64,000 nt of DNA. Source: Lineus longissimus (taxonomy: Eukaryota; Nemertea; Pilidiophora; Heteronemertea; Lineidae). This document shows, piece after piece, positions 26,601-38,600 of the stretch (positions within the stretch are counted from its first letter, which is position 1; every line of letters begins with the position of its first letter). The position numbers were made by a program, and so were the translations under genes. The notes under the pieces were generated by a model. It saw nothing but the letters and a program-made list of their open reading frames with translations. It did no database searches and was not told the origin of the DNA. The DNA is taken from positions 8,806,501-8,870,500 of the forward strand of contig NC_088309.1 of assembly GCF_910592395.1 (NCBI RefSeq), in the 5' to 3' direction.

Positions 26601-29600
26601 TACACGTCTATGTCGTCAAACCTGGAGCTTATTCTGGTGAAATCTGCAAAAATGAAGTTCCTGCAAGAATTTAGCAGTTTATGGTAGTACTAAACATGAA
26701 TATTAAATGATAACAAGATTGAACCGGACACCAACTCATGTGACTGCATGTGTTGAACATTTCCAGGTCAACATCCGTCATTGAACCGGACACCAACTCA
26801 TGTGACTGTGTTGAACATTTCCAGGTCAACATCCATCGTTGAACCGGATACCAACTCATGTGACTGTGTTGAACATTTCCAGGTCAACATCCATCGTTGA
26901 ACCGGATACCAACTCATGTGACTGTGTTGAACATTTCCAGGTCAACATCCGTCGTTGAATATATAATCTGGAAGGCGTTTTGCATATGTACATTTGACTT
27001 TAATTCATTAGCATAAATTTGATACACATGAATATGTACATTTGACATTAATTTATTAGCATGAACTTGATACATAAAACTAAACAATACATCTATATGC
27101 CGATAGGTCATGTCAGCTTTTGGTTGTACACATAATACTCTGTTGGCATTATTTTGAAACCAAACACGCACGTGCAAAGGGCTTAATATTGCTTTATTAA
27201 CCTTTGTGGGAGAGATATTGTGAAACGGCAAAATCATTGCATGGAAAGGAACTAAATGCTTGTAATCTCATAAGCTGAGACCGGAATACGCCAATGTACT
27301 CATGTCAAGGGATATTAAGGTGGACGGAGGTGATATCCGTGCCATAAGGTGGAAAGTTGTGGGGGAACATGACTGGTATGAAAATCAGACAAATGTAGAG
27401 GGCTAGATATTACTTTCTTGGCTTTATCAGATGGATTGCATGTATCATCCGTGTAATTGATGTACCTTCGTTTATGGTAAGTGCACACCACAATCAACTT
27501 CATCATCATTTTACACCGATTGGTTGACATTTTCTTCAAATTAGAGTATCTTGTTGGACCTATAACCCATCTTACCAAGACAACCCTGCAGAGATCAGAG
27601 GACTGTGCAGTAGACTAGGGCAGTAAAACATGGCATCAGTGATGGGGACACAATGCACCTCTAGCCCAAATCTGTTCACCAGTGGTGGCAGGCAACTCTT
27701 ACCACGGCTTTGTAGTCAGAGTCCTATCTATCACCTAACTCATTTCAGAGATGAGAGTTGATGGGTCAGTTCATTTGACCTAGAACAAACTAAGCAAATG
27801 AGCAACCAAAATGTGCAAGTTTGCTAAGTTCGATGAATTCTTCAAACCAAAAGCATACCAAATACTCAAAATGCATGCTTCTACTGAGTGCATGAAAAAA
27901 TGTTGTTTGGCTAGGGTTGAAAAGTTCGAATCTATCAGCAAAGCAATTGGACTGCAAATACTTCTAGAATCTCACCGATCCTGACTTAGGCTCTTACAAC
28001 CAAGTGTTTATCAATGGGAATACCTAAGCAGTGAAACAACCTACAACTGATAAAATAACCATTATAGGTCTGAGAATGGCAACACACTTTTTTTTCTTCA
28101 TGGCAACAAAATCCGGCAAACTGATTTTTGCACTGTCTGGTCTGTATTCAGCCTTTTTTGATGATTCATCAGAACTTCCTTCTGAAGTTTTCTTCTTCTT
28201 CGCGAGGATGTTTCTCTCTTTGACAAAATTACAGAAATACGAAAAAAAGTGAAAGTGTAACAAGGATATCCAGTCAAAGCACAGTCAGACATATGTAATC
28301 TCATCCAATAGTTTCCACCTTTTGAAAGAAAAAACACATTCTTAGTATTGTTTCAAGCAATCAAGCAACTTCCCCCACCAGGTTACCTTGTAAAACAAAA
28401 TATCTCTTACTCAGTGTTTGGATATTTTTGCGCAAATGCTGAAAAGCTGGCATACAAGTAGAAGCCATGCACCATTCTCATGAAAGATCAGTCAAAATGT
28501 TGATCATCTCAATTTGATAATGCTTTAAACAGACTTTGAGCAGAAGTCATCATTAAATGTTCACCTTCAGAAATGTTTAAAGCCCGAGTATTTCCCTGAA
28601 GCTTTCTACCCAAGACTTTGCATACTTCAGTAAAACAAAAGACTGGTTGAAATGCCACAGCCTACAGACTATCGAAAAAGAAAATACTCATACGATCAAT
28701 ATTTGTAACACCTTCCTAAAATGCCTTTGAAAGGAAACAAATTAAATATTAAACAACACCAAACAGAACTTTGCCAAGGCTACATTTGCTTGGGGTTGGC
28801 AAACCGGTAACGGTAAACCTGAAGAGTGAATTAATATCCTGTGTGGGTATGCTGTTGAGTCATTAGCAAACAGGAAACACTGTATGTTCCTGGCACCTTG
28901 GCACAAGTCTGCAGACTAAACTTAAGTTACTTTGCGGGAGGTTGATATTTAAATCCTTGTGTTTAACCTGGGTTGATCGGTTAAGATCCAAATTACATGC
29001 GATTTAGCTCGATTTTAAGGAAATGAACTGAGATTGCTGCAATGTTACATTGAGTTAACAAGAAAGGGCTCAGTAAGCTGATTCATCATTGCATGCTAGG
29101 AAGGTATGAAAAAGGGCAACCTTTGATAGGAAATGAGTGAAGAAAACCCCAAGCAGTTTGAAGCAAAACAATTCCAAAGTTTCCTGGCAATGTTCGTTTT
29201 AAACTTTTTTTACATGCAGTGCCGATCAATCAGGAAATAGACTGTAGCATTCTGTGGAAGTGTTCTTTTATCTTCTACTCATTCATGGTTTACAAGCACC
29301 TCTTACACCTCAACAACCTTGCTTACTTGTAATGATTAGATAGCAGCATGTAAAGCAGGGAGGTTCTTCATGGAAGTGGTGAAAAGCTGTTAACTTGTCT
29401 ACAGTGAGTAAAAAGCTTGCAAATACAACACAAGGAATGTGTGTTAACCTGTCTGCGCTAAGAGATAAAACTTCAACTGGGTGCTATCCATTCAACAGAG
29501 CTGAAACCGAATGGAAATTAAACTGAGCTTGATGCTGACATTAGCTGCGCTTTACACCACGAAATATTGGTGGACCAATTGCACGTACACCACCACATTG

Positions 29601-32600
29601 CCGCGACAAATTGGTTCGGCAATCCATTGCCGATACAAATTGCCGGGCGAATTTGTCCCACCAAGCTTGATGGTCCAAATTCGCCCGGCTTTGTCGTGGT
29701 GTACGCGCAAATGGATCGGCAGTTAGCTAGATAGATGGTTGGCTCCAGGCGGCGTTTTCGAAATGGCGCTTTCTGCTTATTGTTTGCGCGCCATCTGTAG
29801 CCGGATTTTATAACTAGCTGCAGCGCTGGTGTACGCGCTTGGTGGATTTTCGATGGTGCGGCATTGGTTCGCGAACCAAGATTGGTGGTCCATTTTCAGG
29901 TGGTGTACATGCGGCTAATGATGCAAGCAAGTTTATCTCATGTAGTGTCTTCTTTGATTCTTCCAGATGATGTAACCGCCTTGAAACGAGAAGAGATTTC
30001 ACCAACAGGAGGATAAAAGTACCTCAGAAATAGGTGAGCAAAACTGTGTTACTGAATACAAGAACAATATGATGATATCAGAGACGCTTTATGAATTCAT
30101 AGGTGGTATATGTACTGACACTGGGTGCAAAATATCTCTGTGCTTCCAATAACATTACATGTACAAGATGTACTGATGAATACGGCATACATCTATTGAA
30201 ACAAATACTAAGTAAAACTTGTCAGCCAAGAATAAACTGAGACAATCCACTTGGGTTTATTAGTAAATCGTTGCTAGGTACAAGTCCTTGGAAGTGGGAA
30301 TTGCCTCTAGAAGTCAGAAATAATATTTACTCTTATTCTACTCTTGCTAGCATTCGTTTGATTCCAAGGCAAATTTGCCAGGATACCATGTACATTGGGT
30401 GCATGTTCATGTGCATGAAATGTACAGGATGTCAAATCAGGTTTTCTTTGGAATCATCTTGTTGGGCTCTGTACATAACTTGGTACACTCAAGCTTCCAA
30501 GATGAGCTTATTTTACAGTAATACTCATGCAAAGGCAGGTAACATAAACCATGGGTTACTTTTTTATTCTCCTTAATTGCATTTGATCTGCATAACTTTG
30601 CTATGGGCTACACATTATGATGGTTTTAGTATTGCAAACCTATAGGCAAGCATGAAATCCATGGAGATATTTCCCGTCACAAGCATGTAGGATGTCCGAC
30701 ACTGAAGGGGAGGAGTACCTGTCTTTCCACATTTGCCATCTTGACCCCCAAGGCTTTGACATTGCCTTAGGGAGGTGAAATAAACAGTGAGATTGGAACT
30801 TTCATGTACATTTGCAGTTGTGTATGGCACAATTTGGGTAATATGAAGCAATCAGTTAGCTCAAGTGCAAGTGTAAAGTGCCAACCACAAACTGTATGTG
30901 TCATCCCTTGTCTCCCAACTGCTTACTGTGTTGAAGTGTCTACCTAATTTGAAGCGGAGTGCATATTGTACTGGGTTATACAATACATTTCATTTCATTT
31001 TGTTTCATTTCAATGATTTCATTGCGGGTTTCATCAGTAACCTTCCAACAACGGGCATTCCGTACATCAAGAAGAATTAAAGCCATTGAGAGTTATAAAG
31101 AACCTCAAGACATTGATTTGTAATTACAGCTCATCTTACTTGTTTGATGGATTGAGAAACAAAATGAATTAGGCAACCCGGGCGCTTTGAGCAGCAATGC
31201 AGTGACTTGGGAGTGAAAGTATATGGTACTCGACTTGAGGGCTGCTGGTCATAAGTTAGTGGTAAACAATGAAGAGGAGAGAGGATTTTAGAATCACAGC
31301 AACAGTGACTTTGTCAGTATGATGGGAGACAGATGGTATATCTAACTGTTAATGTACACAATGCCAAAAGTAGAAAAAATTTGTCTTTGCTGCCCAAACT
31401 CAATGGTTGATATATGAGCCCTTTCACTGCACCCGGTAAATATCGGGTTTAAGGCCTACCCAGTTAAAAATTGATCAGTGACTCCAATTTGTGTTAGAGT
31501 GCTCAGAAAAACATGCTAGAAACAAGATGAGATTGACCTGCCACCTGGAACAGTTGCAAACATTACTTGGTCACAGTATCTATTGATGTTCTTGACATCT
31601 ATTAAGGCACCAAATGCAGCATCCACACTATCTAGTGACTCCAGCTGTGCCCATTTCTCAAAGATGTGAAAAAGACGCATCCAAGCCCATTAATCTAAAG
31701 ACACAGGAGAAAAAGTACCAGTATCACAGACAGCATCATTTAGATGCCTTGCTAATTGCATTGGGAAAAACACAATGCTCGTTCATGCTATGCTAAGATC
31801 ATTACGACACATTTATTAGGTTTTTCGCAGCCAAAAACTCCCAAGACAAAGTACCCTGGTCCTGAGCACAGCAGTGTTAGATGCCTTGGTAATTGCACGG
31901 AGAAACATCGATACCAAGTGTTTATAGCTCATTGGGAGACTTTGGCAGTACTGGATATGCGAGAAAACGGTCTCAATTGCAACGCAAAGGAACTCTTTGA
32001 GCAGTTGTGGGTCACTCCATTACAGAGTTTGTGCTTTGGATGTCAAGTTGTGTCCTTGGCGTGGTGGTGGATCATGGGAGGGCTCAGTTATTACATCTTG
32101 ACCATCTCTTCGATTTACCATCGTCTCTCTTATCTTGGTGTACAGAGGTGCCATGTGTTGTGTTTTTAATCCATTATAGAGGCTGTGCTGCGACGTCATT
32201 TGGGCATCCATTTTTATGTCAATCTATGTCTTTGACCCAGCTAAAAATGTCACTGACATTGTGTGCCATGCGTGCCATGATTTTGTTGGTGTAACACACT
32301 TCATGACTGCCATTGTTGCACCAACAACAAAGTGCTTCATGTGGGTCAATGACATAAATTTGATGTCCAAAATGGAATTTGTTTGTAATGACGTCACTTC
32401 TGATACTACAATATGCAATATAGCCATGACAACATGAAGATTGATTATCATTTAAACCACTTGGCAGCCACTTTCTAATCAAAATCATCATGTTGACACT
32501 GCTATATCACAGATAGCAGTGACAGAAATGACTCAACTGGATTCGAATCTGAGTAAGAAATAAATTTCTTTTCAGAATAGAACACCATGCCTTCCAGCAG

Positions 32601-35600
32601 ATTCATTTCAGACAACTGAGAAATATCCTTGAGATGAATATAGTTGAAAATAACCAAAGTGATTATTAACAATCACAACACGTCAAATTGAATTGATTTT
32701 CTATCACCTAACAATGTGTAATTGATCTTTTCCAGATGTTTGTTGAAGCGATAGCCAGGCAGTCCAACAGACATACCCACCACGATTGTACACACGTTTT
32801 ACAAACAGATGTCGGAAAACCAGGCATGCTATCAAGTAGTTTTAAGGAACGACCAAATTCGCAGGCCCAGATCCAATGCTTGGAAATACACTGAAGGCTT
32901 CTGAAGTGTACTGATATTACTTGGAAAACCTATGCCGTGTGACAATTTGATGCACTCCGCGCGATCTGAAATCATAACTCAATTAAAGAATATTAGGCAT
33001 TGAGAACCGTGGATTAATATTCAGGCAACCAAAAACTATGCAAGTCGACTCGATTCTCTGTTACACTTGGAATGTTACTGGATGATAAGTTTTACAGCCA
33101 GAACACTACCTAGCTGGGTTTGATTTTTTGCAAGATAGCAGAGGTGGTATTTAAACTGCATTATTTCTTAACTCTGACAATTAGCACCATTGAAGAGGAT
33201 GACATATTATCGAGACAAAGGATTGGATTAGTTGGGTGAATAACGAAACAACTCAAACAAAACTATTCGATAAAAGTGGGCGAGTGACTATTCAACATTA
33301 ACAAAACTATTGGATAAAAGTTATAGAATAACTATCGAACTCAACACTATTGGATAAAAAAGGGTGAGCAACTATCCAACTCAAAACTATTGGATAAAAG
33401 TATATGACTGACCATTGAAACACACTCGATTACAGTGCATAATACACCATCAAACACCAGACTCTGTGATACAATGACGAGTGCTTTACAAAGCATGGAT
33501 AAATAAGCAGTAGTCACTGCAACCAGCAGCAGGTGTTGTTACTGTCAGCTTCCGAAAAACAGTAGTTAGAAAATGCCAGAACACGCCGGTCACAATGTTA
33601 CATTCTACAATTCGACAGTGCATGAAAACGTGGATAAGAGCGAAGCATTTTATCTCTTCATTATGGCCACCTCCGGTATGTTTTTCAACGCCTTGATCAT
33701 CCTCATGGTTTTCGCTCGCAAGAGCTTACGCAAAATGACAAGTGCATTTATCATTCACGGGAGTATTTTAGACATCATCAAATGTGCGTATTGTATACCA
33801 TTTGGATTAAGTATCCTCACTCATAAAGCGCCACATTTTTGTGAACTACTCGGTGGATCTTTTGTGATAATCATCTCATCCTTCGTATTCAACCTCGTTG
33901 CTATGATCTGCTCCGAGGCATACATGTTCGGGGAGGAGACTTTCGGGCGGCCATCCTCAAAAGGGAACTTTTGTTGTATAGGTTTCGGCTTGGTGATGAT
34001 ATACGCCGGGAGTTTAATCCTGCACCTGGGTCCAACAATAGTAGGAGGGAGTTTCAACTACAATCAGATATTAAGTCAGTGCGTTTTCGTTTATGGAGAA
34101 ATCCGCAGTTATGTGGTGTATGTGATGTGGGTGGTTGTGACGACACTATCGGTCATCGCGGCCATGCATTATGTGTGGGTGTTGAATAAGAACATCAACA
34201 CTCAACACCACAACCATTTCAGCGAAAGTCGGTCATCACTACACGAACATCCAAATGACCATCGTCTCCCTCCACACCAGGTGCGTAGGCTAGTTAAAGA
34301 CGCCTACAGTAGAGTGCGCTGCTATACTGTTCTAGTGGTAATATTTGTTCTTACGTGGTATCCACTTTTTATAATCACATTGGCCGATCCCGGATTCAAA
34401 ATGCCGCCTGTGCTATATTCAACCTTGACCTTAATAGCATGGAGTAACGGCGCCCTCAACCCTATCATTTTGTTACTCGTCGACAATAAATTCAACGTCC
34501 TCCGCCAACTTCTGTGCAAATATTGTGATAAAAACAAATCAAAAATGGATACTTCGTTTCCGCTGATGCCTGGAGGACTCGGCCAGATGCAAATGTCGTC
34601 ACAAATGTTTGAACGTGTTGGTTGCAGACTTTGTCAAGAGGGGACAACGCATTCGACGAACTTGTGCAATGGTCGCCTAGGAAACGGGCGACTGGTGCGG
34701 GATAACTCGTTCTGTGAATTACACACAGTAAGTGACTGCTGACACAGGGTTTTTATTTTTTGTATTTTTTAAATACTCATTGGGAAAACATTATGCCTAT
34801 TCCAACATCAAAGCCCTGGTCAGAGCTAGCATTTTTTCCCCTCATTCCTTGAGATCAACAAGAAGGAAAAAATCCCCTTTTTTTCGTGGATTATGAAATT
34901 TGCTTCATTTTTGTCTGAATCAATGTTATTTGAAATCCACAAAAATTAAAGACATGAGAATATTCTGGGGTGTCTGTATAATCTCCAGTAATCCCCAAAG
35001 GAAAAGTCAACTTACACCTGAAGACTTGGGACGAAGCCCATCTTCATCAACATGTTCAATTGTACAAAGGTCAACCTAGCCTCCTAATTTTGACAATTCA
35101 AAGAGAATAGGCATGGTGCTTTCCTTATGCTTTACCAAGTGTCCAGTCACAAATCTGATAAGTATTTTTACATTTCCAATTTGCAATCATTTTCAACTAT
35201 TCATTAATTCGTTGTCTGCATGCTGTTAGGAAGTAAATTGATGTTGTCACAGAATGAGCATAATGATTTTGAGCTTTGATCCTACATGTCTCAAAGCAAT
35301 AAATCTTTAAAAGTCTACGTCGTTCATTTTCCGCGTATTTTCTCGTGGCTCAAATAAATAGACATTGCCGTAGTTGAGTATGCACGCAAATTTGCTTAAA
35401 CTTGGCATTATAGTATTTGTATATCAGTCTACACAACAGCAGTGTTTAAATTTATATGCAGTATGTATTTATACAATTTCAAATTCACGTTCAATTTTCA
35501 ATTTTGGAATGAACAGAGTAGGCCTTTAAAGTTCACTGAGATATTAAGGGCCATGCTCAAGAGTTCACAACACTGCAATTTGTACACAAAAGTCGATGAA

Positions 35601-38600
35601 AACTGGCAAATTATTCTAATTTGACAATCCCTCAAGCACTCTGCAACTACAATTTCAGTCACTGCAACCTCCATGTATGCGACAGAGCGATGACAACATG
35701 ACAATTCAATGCAATTTAACCAAGCAGCTTTCCAATCGCAATTATCATGTTTTTTATGTTGTAGGTCGCAGCTACAGAAGTCACGTGTTTGCAGAGTACT
35801 TAGGCGCTTAATGAATTAACCCTCAAATATTCTGCTCAAGCATTTTTGATGAATTTTAGTTGAATGTAAATTTTTTATGAATGCAATTTTCGTACAATAA
35901 ATAATCGATAATCATAAAGGCAGATCAGTTGCTGTAACTTCCTGCAACTCCCAACCCCTTTCTCCCTTCTGCCTTTGTTGTAATACATCATTTTGTCAAC
36001 CTCCCCCCTCTATCGCGGCCACAAAACTCGATCAGGCGGACGCCCGTTGATTAGCCAGTGTTAGTCTCTACTCGTCATGAGATACAGCTTGATCACAGCA
36101 AATTGTTATCTTCTCAGAGTCACCTAGCATTTCCCTGCAACAACCAACTGAGATCAAGAAAGTTGAAGTCATGCTTTTTTACATACCCTTGCATAGGGCC
36201 AACAATCATAGCATCACCACCATCAGGTGAACAGCAAATATCTAAAATATTCTTGCATTGGTGGCTTACCTTAAATTAGTAGGCCTTGACCTACATAGCT
36301 TACCTAGCTAAAGTCAGGGCCAACAATAGAGACTCTCAGCCCTGGACCAAGGCTGGTTTAAGTAGACCAAATCAGGGATGCTTAAACAGCCAAATCAGGA
36401 AAGTTTAATGAGAATTTTATGCATACATCTGCACTGGAATGCAATTCTGGAGAATACTGATATTTTCATTAACCTCTATACAGATGCAGCAAATTAAAAG
36501 AGTCTGCTTGTAGCCATAAGGCTGTAGTTATAGACTCTATGCAGTGACGTCACTCAGGCAGTGACGTCAGTCCATGTTCTTGACCCTGCTGATGTCACAA
36601 ACGAAGTGTGCTTAATGTGGATAACGACATTGCCATTGCTGTGCAGATGACATTTAAGTGTTCCACGTGGGTCAATGTTGGAAACTTGACCTCTAAAATG
36701 GCATCTTTTTCTGTGGTGAATGTTTTATAGGGATTGTTATGGTGGCATCATTGATAACTTGAAGATTCCTCTTGAGAAAGGTTTAAAAAGTTGCAATACT
36801 CATCCAGTTAGATACCTAATTCATATCAGCCAGAACCAGGTGGCCAGGTATGCAAAAGTAACATGTACTTTGACTTCTAGAAACACTTTACCAACAACTG
36901 AACATGTGAAACTCAGCAACGAAATTGTTTCAAATTAAAACTGCTATGAATCAGACCAAAGCATAGACGAAATGGAGATCGGAGCCAGACTGGAAGCTAG
37001 GTAAGGTTGTCCAAGGTGGACCCCATAGATAGCTTTATCGGCTGAAATGGAGATCCTCAATTAACACTCGCAAGTTACAGTCAAAACAGTAACACAACTG
37101 TCATCAGTCCTGAATAGCGTGCTGTCAGTCTGGTTTGATAGCAAGCCAAAAATGTTTAGGTTTCCTAAAACCTCCATTACCACTGGTCTTGCATTAATAT
37201 CCACTGAAATATTACCTTTTCAAATTAAAACACAAAAAAACTTAAGTTCAAAATAGCATGAGTAAACCTTTTAGCTCAAGAATAGGAATAAGTCATAACA
37301 TTACAGTCAATCAGTTTTCTTTACATATTTTGATTTTCTGGTGCACAGACCTTAAGAATGGTTTACACTTTATTAGGATAACAAACATTAATCTAACGGC
37401 ATTTCAACAATCCTGGGGGTCTTGATGGGGTGATTTCTTTCACAATATTACCAACTGCTTTAACCTTTTTAAGTTCCAAAGTGGGAGTAACTTCTCCTAC
37501 TCTTCCTTCAAAAACTTGCTTTCCTCCAACAAACATTCCCCTGCTTGTTGTTGTTTGCTTTGATGTTGTCAAAGAAATTTCTTTTTATAGTAACATATTG
37601 TCTCCAGCCTTGCTTCATTACTCAACACCCCTGTCATGCCAGTGAAAGCTTTTGCTCTCCCAAAACTATTATCACCAATATATGTCCTGGCTATTCCTGC
37701 CCCCAAGTTACTGGTTCGTGAATCACAGATCTTCTTCTTCCTTGGCTCTATTCCAACACCAAAAACGCTAAAGCTTTACCCTATGAGAACAAACAGCTTC
37801 GCGTGAGCTGTGCCCAACTTACAAGCACCTTTCGCACTGGAGAATTACTTTCCTGCATGCGAGGCAAACGATATGGGACCTTCATGGCGATGTGGCACAC
37901 AACCAGTCTGTAAGCTGCATGCAGCCTATGCAGCACTAGAGCGTAGGTTCTGTGCAGCTTACACGAAGTCAACTGTGACTCGGACTGTATTAGAATGGTC
38001 CTCAAGAATGCCTAACGAGTCCTCCTACTAATCACACTAATGGACAACCACTAAACTCAATACGTAACCATCTCATTTTCTCTTGACAGACTCCGTGCCT
38101 TCCATTTATATGCCACTGCGAGAAGGTCAGGAATGTGATGTGTTCTTGTACACTTATGTGTTCCCCTTGGCAGGCGAACCCTGCCACACCAACATTTGTG
38201 TGATAGGACGCAAAGGTTGCAAAAGATGTTCTTTCCGATCATCATAATTTTCGGCAAGATTGAACACTGTTTAGTGCCCTCAACAACAAGTTTTTCTTGA
38301 AGGCATTTTCAAAAGTGGAGAACACTAGGCCAATGGATACAAAACAACTTTACTATTTGCAATTGAAAATCAAGACTACTGTGATCCCCTACCTTCAATG
38401 TCCTTGTCGTTTATATGATCTTGTTTCAAATATTTGCCATTTGTGTTCAAAGCTTCAACTTATAGAAACTAACACTGACAGTACTGTACAGAATGGTGAC
38501 AAAGGTACCAACCACAGCGCACTAAAGCAATAATCAATTTGTATATCGTACCCCCCCCCCCCCCCCCCCCGCCTCTTCAAGGGTTCGATACCTTTACAAC

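Larger units (their letters stand above)
11700..33572. other. Noncoding 3' portion of MTO1 intron 7
   Basis: Apart from the separately listed repeats and one weak candidate exon (16540-16668, minus), I see no supported gene. Open frames here are short, lack family signatures and are scattered on both strands. The sequence is AT-rich with many ACATGTA-type words and simple repeats. Confidence 0.5.

Noticed and set aside
26718-26953. CRISPR-like array
   Set aside because: Direct repeats have no unique spacers and the window is animal DNA; it is a simple tandem repeat.
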